A stretch of DNA of 64,000 nt from Lysobacter helvus. Lineage in GTDB: Bacteria > Pseudomonadota > Gammaproteobacteria > Xanthomonadales > Xanthomonadaceae. A program made the position numbers and the translations under genes. This document shows, piece after piece, positions 19,601-28,522 of this stretch. Each line of letters begins with the position of its first letter. The first letter of the stretch is position 1. The DNA lies in contig NZ_AP024546.1 in NCBI RefSeq assembly GCF_018406645.1, positions 1,922,001-1,986,000 on the forward strand, given 5' to 3'. Under the pieces are notes generated by a model. That model ran no database searches. It saw only the letters and a list, made by a program, of their open reading frames with translations, and had not been told where the DNA came from.

Positions 19601-19629
19601 GCTTTTGGTCCCCGGTCCCGGGTCCCCGC

Positions 19630-20331
19630 TTAGTGCATCGCCTGCAACTTCAGGTCCATCTCGTCCTGCCCATCCTTGCGCTGCAGGATGCGCGCCGGCG
19701 CCGGCAGGCCATCGACCACCCACAGCACCGTCTGCTTGTTGCCGTCCGTGCGCGAGACCTTGGTGGCCTGGTGCGCCTTGCCGGCGAAGGTGATCTGTTC
19801 CTTGCCCGAGACCGTATACACGAGGTCCTTGGCGCGGCCTTCGTCGACCATGCGGTACTTCAGCGGCTTGCCTGCGGCGACGTCGCGCGCGATCGCCAGG
19901 TTGACCAGCATCGCGTCGAGGTCGCCGGCCTGCAGCTTCACCGGGCCGGCGCGATCGGGCTTCACGTCGCCGGTCCACGTCGCCACGCCGTGCGCCCAGT
20001 CGTACGTGGCCTGCTTGTTGACCTTCTTGATGATCACCGAGGCGTTGTCGGTGCCCGACAGCGGGCGCCACTGGCCGCCCTGTTCGTCGAAGGTGGTCGA
20101 CTGGCTGAGCGAGGCCAGGCTGCTCTTGATGCTGAGCGTGTACTTCCACTGCGCGCCGGCCTGCGCGAGCGACATGCGCGCCGAGGCTTCCATGCCCATG
20201 TAGTTGGCCACGTAGTCGGCGTTGAACGGCTTGAGCGTGGCGTCGGCGGCCATGGCGGGCGCGAGCGTCGCGGAGGCGGCGAGCACGACCACGGCGAGCG
20301 GGCGCAGGGCACGGGAGAGGATCGAATGCAT
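19630..20331 (-). CDS. DUF3108 exported protein (downstream copy)
   Basis: A 233-residue protein with a signal peptide (about 1-28, cleavage after PAMA). The rest matches the DUF3108 beta-sheet pattern: FNADYVANYMGMEASARMSL, YTLSIKSSLASLSQSTTF, WTGDVKP, and the C-terminal VLWVVDGLPAPARILQRKDG. DUF3108 proteins are secreted to the periplasm; their function is not established. Its ATG overlaps the stop of the paralogous gene upstream (ATGA), so the two are made together. It ends at a bidirectional terminator. Confidence 0.85.
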   Translation of the reverse strand: MHSILSRALRPLAVVVLAASATLAPAMAADATLKPFNADYVANYMGMEASARMSLAQAGAQWKYTLSIKSSLASLSQSTTFDEQGGQWRPLSGTDNASVIIKKVNKQATYDWAHGVATWTGDVKPDRAGPVKLQAGDLDAMLVNLAIARDVAAGKPLKYRMVDEGRAKDLVYTVSGKEQITFAGKAHQATKVSRTDGNKQTVLWVVDGLPAPARILQRKDGQDEMDLKLQAMH

Positions 20332-21125
20332 CAGGATTCCTTGTAGTCGACCAGGCGCAGGTCGATCGCGCCGTCGTCGTCTTGTTGCAGGATGCGGATC
20401 GGCGAAGGCACGCCTTCGACGACCCACAGCGTGGTGGCTTCGCCGCCGGCGCGCACGCGATCCACGCGCATGGCGTTGTACGACAACTCGTCGACGGCCT
20501 GCGATTCGCGTTGCGCCGCGACCACGTACTGCTGGTCGCGCGCGCGGCCTTCGTCGACGAAACGGTAATGCAGCGTGGTGCCGGGGACGGCATCGCGCAG
20601 CACGGCCAGGTTGATCAGCAGGCCGCTCATGTCGCCCGGTTGCAGGGCCACCGCGGTGCGGCGCGTCTTCTTGAGGTCGCCGGTCCAATGCGCGGCCTGC
20701 GCGGACCAGTCGTAGACGCCCGTGATCACCTTCTTGCTGAAGACCACCTTGCGCACGGAGCTCTGCGTGAGCGGCCGGTATTGCGTGCCGGCGACGTCGA
20801 ACAGCGTGCTCTGCTGCAGGTTCACGCCGGCGATGCCGATCAGGCCATGCGTGGCGTCGATGCGCAGGTCGACGCGCCAGCGCGCGTTGTCCAGCGCGAC
20901 GAGTTGCAGCGTGGCGTCGCCCAGCGGCTTGCCGTCGCGGAAGACCGCGTACGTGGCGAGGAAGGGGACCAACGCATGGCTTTCGACGACCGGCGCCGGT
21001 GCGGTCGTCGCCGGAGTCGCCGTCGTTGCCGGCGCCGCCACCTGGGCCACTGCGGGCGCAAGCGCGCACACGCCCGCCAGCAAGGCGGAGAGGACGAGGG
21101 GCAGGGGGCGGAAGCGGCGCTTCAC
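20331..21125 (-). CDS. DUF3108 exported protein (upstream copy)
   Basis: A 264-residue paralogue of the adjacent gene. The N-terminus is a signal peptide (about 1-27), then an Ala/Thr/Pro linker of about 20 residues. The DUF3108 core follows: FLATYAVFRDGKPLGDATL, YDWSAQAAHWTGDLKK, and ATTLWVVEGVPSPIRILQ. The GTG at 21125 was chosen because it overlaps the purN stop (GTGA) and places the signal peptide first. Residue identity with its partner is modest, so the copies have probably diverged in role. Function unknown. Confidence 0.82.
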   Translation of the reverse strand: MKRRFRPLPLVLSALLAGVCALAPAVAQVAAPATTATPATTAPAPVVESHALVPFLATYAVFRDGKPLGDATLQLVALDNARWRVDLRIDATHGLIGIAGVNLQQSTLFDVAGTQYRPLTQSSVRKVVFSKKVITGVYDWSAQAAHWTGDLKKTRRTAVALQPGDMSGLLINLAVLRDAVPGTTLHYRFVDEGRARDQQYVVAAQRESQAVDELSYNAMRVDRVRAGGEATTLWVVEGVPSPIRILQQDDDGAIDLRLVDYKES

Positions 21126-21790
21126 GGGGGCGTCGGGCCAGGCGGGGCGGGGAATGCGGCGGACTCTACGCGGAGCGGACGCAACATGGGATGACCATCC
21201 ATGAGGACCGTGCCATCGCATTCAGCGATGCGCCCGGCCACCGCGAGCGCGACCACGGCGAGCAGCAGCGGGTGTTCGACCGCGAGCACCCGCGCGGCGA
21301 GGGCGTCGGGGGTGTCGCCCGGCAACACCGGAACGGTCGCTTGCGCGATCACCGCGCCGGCATCCAGTTCCGGGCTCACGAAATGCACGCTCGCGCCGTG
21401 TTCGGCCACGCCGTCGGCGATCGCGCGCGCATGCGTCTTCAGGCCGCGATAGGCCGGCAGCAACGAAGGGTGGATGTTGAGCAGGCGGCCGCGGAACCGC
21501 GCGACGAAACCGGCATCGAGCAACCGCAGGTATCCCGCGCACACGACCCAATCGGGCGACGTGGCGGCGATGGCCTCGGCGAGTTCATCGTCGAAGTCGC
21601 TGCGGTGCGCATAGGCCTTCGCATCGCGGCTCCAGCGCTTGGATGCCTCGACGCGTTGCAATGCGGGTGCTTCGAGCTTGTCGGAAAACACGCCGACGAT
21701 CTCCGCGTCGAGCATGCCCGCCGCGATCGCATCCAGCAGCGCCTGCAGGTTGCTGCCGCGCCCGGAGGCGAGGATCGCGAGGCGACGCAT
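21122..21790 (-). CDS. purN: phosphoribosylglycinamide formyltransferase PurN
   Basis: A 222-residue 10-formyl-THF-dependent enzyme for the third step of purine synthesis. The N-terminal LAILASGRGSNLQALL binds phosphate. The catalytic Asn105 and His107 sit in LLNIHPSLLPAYRG, and the catalytic Asp is in SPELDAGAVI. It is 11 bases downstream of purM, the usual purMN operon order. The C-terminal Pro-rich tail is a little longer than average. Confidence 0.95.
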   Translation of the reverse strand: MRRLAILASGRGSNLQALLDAIAAGMLDAEIVGVFSDKLEAPALQRVEASKRWSRDAKAYAHRSDFDDELAEAIAATSPDWVVCAGYLRLLDAGFVARFRGRLLNIHPSLLPAYRGLKTHARAIADGVAEHGASVHFVSPELDAGAVIAQATVPVLPGDTPDALAARVLAVEHPLLLAVVALAVAGRIAECDGTVLMDGHPMLRPLRVESAAFPAPPGPTPP

Positions 21791-21801
21791 GGCCAACGCG
21801 A

Positions 21802-22836
21802 TCAGCCGATGCGGACGCGTTCGCCGCCGCCCGACGCCACCACCGCGCCGATCGGGCGATGCGCGAGGCCGAGGCGATCCAGGTCCGCCGACACGGCGGC
21901 GACATCGTTCGGCGCGAGGACGAGCACGAAGCCCACGCCGCAATTGAACGTGCGCCACATCTCGTCGCTCGGCACCGCGCCTTCGCGCTGCAGCCAGTCG
22001 AACACCGGCGGCAACACGATCGTCGACGCATCGATGTCGAGGCCGAGGCCGTCGGGGATCACGCGGATGATGTTCTCGGTGAGGCCGCCGCCGGTGATGT
22101 GCGCCATGGCGTGCAGGTCGTGCTTGCCGAGCAGTTCGAGGATCGGCTTGACGTACAGCTGCGTCGGCGCCATGAGCGCATCGACGAGCTTCACGCCGCC
22201 GAGGTCGAGATCGGCCGGACGGCCCGCGCGATCGTAGATGCGACGCACGAGCGAATAGCCATTGGAATGCGGGCCCGACGACGCGATGCCCAGCAGCACG
22301 TCGCCCGCGCGCACTTTCGCGCCGTCGACGATCTGCGACTTCTCCACCGCCGCGACGCAGAACCCGGCAAGGTCGTATTCGCCCGGCGGGTACATGTCGG
22401 GCATCTCGGCGGTCTCGCCGCCGATCAGCGCGCAGCCGGAGAGTTCGCAACCGCGCGCGATGCCGCCGACGACGGCGACGGTGGTGTCGACATCGAGCTT
22501 GCCGGTGGCGAAGTAGTCGAGGAAGAACAGCGGTTCGGCGCCCTGCACCAGCACGTCGTTCACGCACATGGCGACGAGGTCGATGCCGATCGTGTCGTGG
22601 CGGTTGAGCTGCTGCGCCAGCTTGAGCTTGGTGCCCACGCCGTCGGTGCCGGAGACCAGCACCGGTTCGCGGTACTTGCCCGACAGGTCGAACAGCGCGC
22701 CGAACCCGCCCAGGCCGCCCATCACCTCGGGCCGGAAACTGCGCTTGACCAGCGGCTTGATGCGTTCGACGACGGCGTTGCCCGCGTCGATGTCGACGCC
22801 GGCGTCCCGGTAGGTGAGCGGAGTGGGGGTGGTCAC
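21802..22836 (-). CDS. purM: phosphoribosylformylglycinamidine cyclo-ligase PurM
   Basis: A 344-residue AIR synthetase, the fifth step of purine synthesis. Family segments are the N-terminal [28 protein letters not shown] (about 60-73), [23 protein letters not shown] and [11 protein letters not shown]. It precedes purN. A TAAAAT on the minus strand (22867-22872) is a plausible -10 element in the divergent gap to the DUF2066 gene. Confidence 0.96.
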   Translation of the reverse strand: MTTPTPLTYRDAGVDIDAGNAVVERIKPLVKRSFRPEVMGGLGGFGALFDLSGKYREPVLVSGTDGVGTKLKLAQQLNRHDTIGIDLVAMCVNDVLVQGAEPLFFLDYFATGKLDVDTTVAVVGGIARGCELSGCALIGGETAEMPDMYPPGEYDLAGFCVAAVEKSQIVDGAKVRAGDVLLGIASSGPHSNGYSLVRRIYDRAGRPADLDLGGVKLVDALMAPTQLYVKPILELLGKHDLHAMAHITGGGLTENIIRVIPDGLGLDIDASTIVLPPVFDWLQREGAVPSDEMWRTFNCGVGFVLVLAPNDVAAVSADLDRLGLAHRPIGAVVASGGGERVRIG

Positions 22837-22960
22837 GTCGGTCCGGGAGGGCGCTGCGGGGCCGAGATTTTAACAGTGCGGGCTCGGCGCGCGCCCCCCG
22901 ATTGGACGCGCGAGGCGCCGCTGCGGCACCATGCCCCCGGTTTCGCAGCAGGGATGAACG

Positions 22961-24028
22961 ATGCGTCTGGCAATCCGGATCGCGGGCGTGGTGGCACTTT
23001 GGCTGGCGTTCGGCGCCGCGTTCGCGCAGCGCGTGGAAGGCGACCGTGCCGGCGCGCATGGCATGTACGAGGCCGAGGTCAACGTCAACGGCCAGGGCGA
23101 AACCGAGCGCAATACCGCCTTCGCCCGCGCGATGTCGCAGGTGCTGGGCAAGCTGTCGGGCAACCGCAGCGCCGCTTCGATGCCGGGCGTGGGGCAGGAA
23201 CTGCGCCGCGCCCGCGACTACGTGAAGAGCTACGACTACCGCCAGGACGAAGGCCGCTCGGCCACCGGCGCCCCCACCTACACGACCACGCTGATCGTGC
23301 GGTTCGACCAGGAGCAGGTGGACGGCATCGCCGCCACGCTGGGCCTGCCGATCTGGGCCGAACCGCGGCCCAAGCCCGTGCTGTGGCTGGCGATCAACGA
23401 CGGCCGCGGCCCGCGCCTGGTCGCGCTGGCGCAGACCGGCGCCGCGCGCGCCGTGCTCGACCGCGCGCAGGAACGCGGCTATCGCCTCGGCCTGCCGTCC
23501 GGCAGCGCCGCCGAACAAGCGGCCGTCGGCGCCATCTGGCGCGGCGACACCGCGGCCATCGCCCGCCTGTCCTCGCGCTACAGCCCGCCGATGCAGCTGA
23601 TCGGCAAGCTCTACCGCGCCGAAGGCGGGGGCTGGACCGCCGACTGGACGTTCGTCGACAGCGGCAAGGTGCTGTCCACCTGGACGTCCACGCAGCCCGA
23701 CGCGCGCCGCGCGATGGCCTCCGGCGCCGACGGCGCGGCCGACGCGCTGTCGAAGAAATACGCCAAGCGCAGCAGCGCGGCCGGCACCGCGGGGCGCTAC
23801 ACCGTGCAGATCGACGGCGTGCGCGACAGCGAGGACTACCTGCGCCTGATGTCCTACCTGCAGTCGCTGGCCGTCGTGCGCGGCATGGCGCCGGTGCGCG
23901 CGAACGCCGAAGGCCTGACGTTGGAGCTCGACCTGATCACCGGCCTGCCGGGCCTGAAGCGCGCGCTGGGCAACGGCGAAGTGCTCACGGCCGACGAAGG
24001 CGACGCCCCGGTCCTGCACCTGCGCTGA
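22961..24028 (+). CDS. DUF2066 exported protein
   Basis: A 355-residue protein with a signal peptide at about 1-21 (ending AFA). The conserved DUF2066 features are YEAEVNVNGQGETERNTAFARAM near the N-terminus, a repeated VLGKLSGN and a central ARDYVKSYDYRQDE. DUF2066 proteins have no established biochemical role but are often encoded beside a PerM-type transporter and hda, exactly as here. The stop is one base from the next ATG, so it is probably operonic with it. Confidence 0.85.
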   Translation: MRLAIRIAGVVALWLAFGAAFAQRVEGDRAGAHGMYEAEVNVNGQGETERNTAFARAMSQVLGKLSGNRSAASMPGVGQELRRARDYVKSYDYRQDEGRSATGAPTYTTTLIVRFDQEQVDGIAATLGLPIWAEPRPKPVLWLAINDGRGPRLVALAQTGAARAVLDRAQERGYRLGLPSGSAAEQAAVGAIWRGDTAAIARLSSRYSPPMQLIGKLYRAEGGGWTADWTFVDSGKVLSTWTSTQPDARRAMASGADGAADALSKKYAKRSSAAGTAGRYTVQIDGVRDSEDYLRLMSYLQSLAVVRGMAPVRANAEGLTLELDLITGLPGLKRALGNGEVLTADEGDAPVLHLR

Positions 24029-24029
24029 C

Positions 24030-25178
24030 ATGGACCTGCACGCGGCCACCCTCGCGCGCCGCTGGCAGTGGGCGCTGATCGCCGCGATCGCGGGCGTGCT
24101 GGTCTTCCTGCTCGCCCCGATCCTCACGCCGTTCGTGATCGCCGCGATGCTCGGCTGGCTGGGCGATCCCACGGTGGATCGCCTCGAACGCCGCGGCTGG
24201 TCGCGCACCACCGCGGTCGTGATCGTGTTCTGCCTGATGACGATGCTGCTGCTCATCGCGCTGGTGTTGCTGGTGCCGATGATCGAACGCCAGCTCGTCA
24301 CGCTGATGGAATCGCTGCCGACCTACCGCGACTGGTTCATCGGCACCGCGTTGCCGTGGGTCGAGCGCCGCACGGGGCTGGAACTCGCCTCGTGGCTGGA
24401 TCCGGATCGCATCGTGCAACTGATCCGCGAACACTGGGAGCGCGCGGGCGGCATCGCCACGACGATGCTCGGGTACCTGTCGGCGTCCGGGTTCGCGCTG
24501 ATCGCGTGGGTGGCGAACATCGTGCTGATCCCGGTGCTCACGTTCTACTTCCTGCGCGACTGGGATTTGCTGGTCGAACGCTTCGCCGCGCTCGTGCCGC
24601 GGGACCACATCGCCACGGTGACGCGCCTGGCGAAGGAATCGGACGTCGTGCTCGGTGCATTCCTGCGCGGGCAGTTCAGCGTGATGCTCGCGCTGGGCGT
24701 GCTGTATGCGCTGGGGTTGTGGGCCGTGGGCCTCAACGTCGGCCTGCTGATCGGCTTCATCGCGGGCATCGTGAGTTTCGTGCCGTACCTCGGGCCCGCC
24801 ACCGGCGTGGTGATGGGCGTGATCGCCGCGATGGTGCAGTTCGGCGACTGGAAGCACGTGGCGCTGGTGCTCGGCGTGTTCGGCGTCGGCCAGGTCATCG
24901 AGAGCTACGTGCTCACGCCGCGCCTCGTCGGCAATCGCATCGGCCTGCATCCGGTCGCGGTGATCTTCGCGATCATGGCGGGCGGACAGTTGTTCGGTTT
25001 CCTGGGCGTGCTGCTCGCGCTGCCCGTCGCCGCGGTGGTCAACGTGCTGTTGCGCTACGCGCACGAGCGTTACACGCGCAGTCGCCTCTACGCCGGCGAA
25101 GCGCCGCCCGGCATCGAACTGGATGCGTACGTCGACGCGGGCATCGAACGCCCGACGCCGGACGACGACCACGCCTGA
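24030..25178 (+). CDS. perM: AI-2E/PerM-family membrane transporter
   Basis: A 382-residue inner-membrane protein of the AI-2E transporter (TqsA/PerM/UPF0118) family. About eight membrane helices are visible: two near the start (WALIAAIAGVLVFLLAPILTPF), one at about 60-85, then a soluble region, then several from 145 to 350. Typical motifs are VLTFYFLRDWD and GIVSFVPYLGPATGVV. The substrate is not predictable. It is followed five bases later by hda. Confidence 0.87.
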   Translation: MDLHAATLARRWQWALIAAIAGVLVFLLAPILTPFVIAAMLGWLGDPTVDRLERRGWSRTTAVVIVFCLMTMLLLIALVLLVPMIERQLVTLMESLPTYRDWFIGTALPWVERRTGLELASWLDPDRIVQLIREHWERAGGIATTMLGYLSASGFALIAWVANIVLIPVLTFYFLRDWDLLVERFAALVPRDHIATVTRLAKESDVVLGAFLRGQFSVMLALGVLYALGLWAVGLNVGLLIGFIAGIVSFVPYLGPATGVVMGVIAAMVQFGDWKHVALVLGVFGVGQVIESYVLTPRLVGNRIGLHPVAVIFAIMAGGQLFGFLGVLLALPVAAVVNVLLRYAHERYTRSRLYAGEAPPGIELDAYVDAGIERPTPDDDHA

Positions 25179-25183
25179 CGCAG

Positions 25184-25882
25184 ATGTCGCCCGCCCCGCA
25201 GTTGCCGCTGGCGTTGCGCTATCCGCCGGACCAGCGGCTGGAAGCGTTCGTTGCCGCGCCCGACGGCGCGTTGGCGCAGGTGCGTGCGCTCGCGGAAGTC
25301 GCGCAGTCGGATTGGTTGTACCTCGCCGGGCCTGCTGGGGTCGGCAAAACGCATCTTGCGTTGGCGGCGTGCGCGGCGGCGGAAGCCGTGGGGCGCAGCG
25401 CCGCGTACGTGCCGGTGCGGGCCGCGGCGGGGCGGATGCGGGATGCGCTGGAAGCGTTCGATACGCATGCGCTGGTGGCGCTGGACGGCCTGGATGCGAT
25501 CGCCGGCGAGCGCGAAGACGAAGTGGCGTTGTTCGACTTCCACAATCGCGCGCGCAGTGCGGGCATCGCCGTGCTCTACACCGCGACGGTGTCGCCGGAT
25601 GCGTTGACGCTGGCGTTGCCGGATCTGCGTTCGCGCCTGCAGCAATGCACGCGGATCGTGCTGGCGCCGCTGGATGACGCGGGGCGGCGCGATGTGTTGC
25701 GCGACCGTGCGCAGCGCCGCGGCTTGATGCTGGATGACGCGGCGATCGATTGGCTGTTGCGGCGGCAGGGGCGCGATCTTGCGACGCTGACCGGGTTGCT
25801 GGATGTGCTCGACCGCGCGTCGCTGGCGGCGCAGCGGCGGATTACGGTGCCGTTCTTGAAGGAGACGTTGGGCGCGCGTTGA
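25184..25882 (+). CDS. hda: DnaA regulatory inactivator Hda
   Basis: A 232-residue DnaA-like AAA+ protein that, with the DNA-loaded sliding clamp, stimulates hydrolysis of DnaA-ATP and so limits initiation. It has the QLPLAL clamp-binding motif at 6-11, Walker A GPAGVGKT at 49-56, the Walker B segment ALVALDGLDAI, and no DNA-binding domain IV. The last 41 bases overlap the convergent murU gene. Confidence 0.92.
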   Translation: MSPAPQLPLALRYPPDQRLEAFVAAPDGALAQVRALAEVAQSDWLYLAGPAGVGKTHLALAACAAAEAVGRSAAYVPVRAAAGRMRDALEAFDTHALVALDGLDAIAGEREDEVALFDFHNRARSAGIAVLYTATVSPDALTLALPDLRSRLQQCTRIVLAPLDDAGRRDVLRDRAQRRGLMLDDAAIDWLLRRQGRDLATLTGLLDVLDRASLAAQRRITVPFLKETLGAR

Positions 25883-26573
25883 GCGACGCATCGAGTTCGG
25901 CCAGCCGCTGCGGCGTCCCGACATCCGTCCACGCGCCGCGGTGATGCGTACCGTCGATGGCGTTGCGGCCCATCGCGTGACGTAACAGCGGCGCAAGCTT
26001 GAACCGCGGCGGTGTCTCATCGACACCCGGCACGTTGCCGACGATCCCGCGCCAGCCATCGAACAACGACGGCCGATAAACGCCGATCCCCGCGAAGGTC
26101 AGGCGCGCTTCGCCGTCCGACGCCACCGTGCCGTCGGCGCGCAACGCGAAATCGCCGTTCGGATGCTGCGGCGGATTGTCGACGAGCACGAGATGCGCTT
26201 CGCCACGCGGCTCGCTCGGCAACCGCGCGAAATCGAAATCCGTCCACACGTCGCCATTCACGGCAAGGAACGGCGCATCGCCCAGCAACGTCAACGCATT
26301 GAAGAGGCCGCCGCCCGTTTCCAGCGGCGTCGCGCCTTCGTACGAGTAATGCAGCCGCACTCCCCATCGCGATCCATCGCCCAGCACATCCGGGAACCGC
26401 GCCGCCAACCAGCTCGTGTTGACGACGACATCGACGATGCCCATCGCCGCCAGTTTCTCCAGGTGCCACGCGATCAACGGCTTCCCGCCCGCTTCCAGCA
26501 GCGGCTTCGGCGTCGTGTTCGTCAGCGGCCGCATGCGTTCGCCGAGGCCGGCGGCGAGGACCAGTGCCTTCAT
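25842..26573 (-). CDS. murU: N-acetylmuramate-1-phosphate uridylyltransferase MurU
   Basis: A 243-residue nucleotidyltransferase. With AmgK it returns recycled MurNAc to UDP-MurNAc, bypassing MurA and so lowering fosfomycin sensitivity. The nucleotide loop LAAGLGERMRPLT is at about 6-18 and PKPLLEAGGKPLI follows. VNGDVWTDFD supplies the metal-binding Asp. Its start overlaps the amgK stop (ATGA). The 3' end overlaps hda tail-to-tail by 41 bases. Naming is by the amgK-murU pairing; another sugar-1-phosphate substrate cannot be excluded by motif alone. Confidence 0.88.
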   Translation of the reverse strand: MKALVLAAGLGERMRPLTNTTPKPLLEAGGKPLIAWHLEKLAAMGIVDVVVNTSWLAARFPDVLGDGSRWGVRLHYSYEGATPLETGGGLFNALTLLGDAPFLAVNGDVWTDFDFARLPSEPRGEAHLVLVDNPPQHPNGDFALRADGTVASDGEARLTFAGIGVYRPSLFDGWRGIVGNVPGVDETPPRFKLAPLLRHAMGRNAIDGTHHRGAWTDVGTPQRLAELDASLNARPTSPSRTAP

Positions 26574-27613
26574 CGCGTGGCGTCTTCCGCGGTGCCTTCG
26601 GTCCAGTGGCCGTATTCCTTGATCGCGGGCTTCACGCGCGTGGCGATCAGTTCGGCGAGCGGGGCGAGTTCCGGGTACTTCGGCAACACGTCGTCCAGGT
26701 AGGCGAAGAAGCGCGGCACGTCCTGCAAATACTTCGGCTTCGCATCGCGATGGTGCAGGCGCGCGAAGATGCCGATGACTTTCAGATGGCGATGCACGCC
26801 GATCAGGTCGGCGTCGCGGCGGAAGCGTTCCAGCGACGGCACCGGCAATCCGGCCTCCGCCGCACGTGCGTGGTAACGATCCAGCCAGCCGTGGATGCGC
26901 TCGACCGGCCAGCTCAGGAACGCATCCTTGAACAGGCACGTCGGGTCGTACGCGATCGGGCCCCGCACCGCGTCCTGGAAATCCAGCACGGCCGGCCCAT
27001 CGGACGCGGGCATCAAATTGCGGGGCATGAAGTCGCGATGCACCAGCACCTGCGGTTGCGCGAGCGCGGCGTCGATCAGCACGCGATGCACGCGCTCGAG
27101 GCGTTGCAGGTCGCTGTCGTCGAGCACGAGCGCGAGATGTCGCCCGAGGTACCACTCGTCGAACAGGCGCAGTTCGCGCAGCAGCAGGGGCTCGTCGTAC
27201 GCCGGGAAGTCGTCCGGCACCGGCGCGGCCTGCAGGCGCAGCAGCTGCGTGATCGCATCGTCGAACAACGCGTCGGCGTTGTCGGCGTGGATGACATGCA
27301 GGTAGGTGTCGGCGCCGAGGTCTTCGAGCAGCAGGAAGCCCGTCGCCGCGTCTTCGGCCAGCACCTGCGGCACGCGCACGCCGGCCGCTTCGAGCATCGC
27401 GCGGATGCGCAGCCACGGGCGCACGTCTTCCTTGTCGGGCGGCGAGTCCATCACGATGCGGCTCGGCTCGGGGCCCAGCGTGCGCCAGTAGCTGCGGAAG
27501 CCTGCATCCATGGAGGCGCGCGCCAGGCCCAGGTCGGCGTGGCCGGTGGCGGTGCGGGCCCAGGCGAGGCGCTGGTCGTCGCGCGAAGGCGCGGAAGCGG
27601 GGTCGGCGGTCAT
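26570..27613 (-). CDS. amgK: anomeric MurNAc/GlcNAc kinase AmgK
   Basis: A 347-residue aminoglycoside-phosphotransferase-fold kinase that phosphorylates cell-wall amino sugars at C1. The catalytic loop is LVHRDFMPRNLM and the metal-binding Asp is in VLDFQDAVRGP. The lid region FLLLEDLGADTYL is near residue 105. The ATG at 27613 was chosen because the sequence before it is not protein-like. It pairs with murU by a four-base overlap. Confidence 0.9.
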   Translation of the reverse strand: MTADPASAPSRDDQRLAWARTATGHADLGLARASMDAGFRSYWRTLGPEPSRIVMDSPPDKEDVRPWLRIRAMLEAAGVRVPQVLAEDAATGFLLLEDLGADTYLHVIHADNADALFDDAITQLLRLQAAPVPDDFPAYDEPLLLRELRLFDEWYLGRHLALVLDDSDLQRLERVHRVLIDAALAQPQVLVHRDFMPRNLMPASDGPAVLDFQDAVRGPIAYDPTCLFKDAFLSWPVERIHGWLDRYHARAAEAGLPVPSLERFRRDADLIGVHRHLKVIGIFARLHHRDAKPKYLQDVPRFFAYLDDVLPKYPELAPLAELIATRVKPAIKEYGHWTEGTAEDATR

Positions 27614-27730
27614 GCGCGAAGGGTAAACCGGCGGGCCTTCACGGCGCGAGAAGCCTGCGTGCCGGTACGGTCCGGAACTCTTGCGTACATTCCCCTTGTC
27701 GCCCGCATCGGTCCCCCCGCCGTGAATGAA

Positions 27731-28477
27731 ATGCTGTCCTACGACTTCATCGTCTACGTGGTGATCGGCTTCGCCGCGCAGCTGGTGGATGGCGCGCTCG
27801 GCATGGCCTACGGCGTGACGGCCTCCAGCCTGCTGCTGGGCGTGGGCGTGCCGCCGGCGCTGAGCAGCGCCACGGTGCACGCGGCCGAATGCTTCACCAC
27901 CGGCACCTCCGCGATCTCGCACCACGCCTTCGGCAACATCGACAAGCACCTGTTCCGCCGCCTGCTGCTACCCGGCATGCTGGGTGCGGCCGTGGGCGCA
28001 TATGTCCTGGTGCACCTGCCGGGCGATGCGATCAAGCCCTGGATCGCGGGATACCTGCTGGTGATGGGCCTGGTGATCATCGCGAAGGGCTTCCGCGAAC
28101 TCACGTCCAAGCGCGTCACCTCGCACCTGATTCCATTGGGATTCTTCGGCGCGCTGGTCGATGCGATCGGCGGCGGCGGATGGGGGCCGGTGGTCACGTC
28201 CAACCTGCTCGCGCGCGGCAACGAGGCCCGTTTCACCATCGGTACCGTCAATGCGGTGGAGTTCTTCGTCACCGTGACGGCGTCGCTGGTGTTCCTGATG
28301 ACGCTGGGCATCTCGCACTGGCAGATCGTGGTGGGCCTGGCCCTGGGCGGCGTGGCGGCGGCCCCGATCGGCGGGTGGCTGGTCAAGCGCCTGCATGCGC
28401 GCTGGCTGCTGGTGGTGGTGGGCCTGCTGGTCGTCGGCCTGAGCACGCGGACGCTCTACCTGCATTTCGCCGCGTGA
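27731..28477 (+). CDS. TSUP-family sulfite/organosulfonate permease
   Basis: A 248-residue membrane protein of the TauE/SafE (TSUP) family with about eight helices. It shows the typical IDxAAGGG-type motif as LVDAIGGGGWGPVVTSNLLARG near residue 150, and VDGALGMAYG near residue 20. Placed 45 bases before cysD, it could be a sulfate or sulfite exporter or importer for the assimilation pathway; this is inferred from context. The ATG at 27731 is used; an in-frame GTG three codons earlier (27722) is also possible. Confidence 0.85.
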   Translation: MLSYDFIVYVVIGFAAQLVDGALGMAYGVTASSLLLGVGVPPALSSATVHAAECFTTGTSAISHHAFGNIDKHLFRRLLLPGMLGAAVGAYVLVHLPGDAIKPWIAGYLLVMGLVIIAKGFRELTSKRVTSHLIPLGFFGALVDAIGGGGWGPVVTSNLLARGNEARFTIGTVNAVEFFVTVTASLVFLMTLGISHWQIVVGLALGGVAAAPIGGWLVKRLHARWLLVVVGLLVVGLSTRTLYLHFAA

Positions 28478-28502
28478 GCGTCGCACCTTCGGCCGGGGCT
28501 CC

Positions 28503-28508
28503 GTAAGA
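28503..28508 (+). promoter_or_regulatory. putative -10 element for cysD
   Basis: TAAGAT lies 14 bases before the cysD ATG, which would give a transcript with a very short leader and no Shine-Dalgarno site. The -35 region is weak. Low confidence. Confidence 0.25.
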
Positions 28509-28522
28509 TCGCGGTTCCACGC

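Noticed and set aside
19522-19627. Possible CRISPR or phage attachment site
   Set aside because: The units are 6-7 bases, contiguous and without spacers; no integrase is present.
21122-24301. A 1059-codon open reading on the minus strand across several genes
   Set aside because: It contains purN only at its 3' end; the rest is antisense to purM-region and DUF2066 sequence and has Arg/Ala-rich shadow composition.
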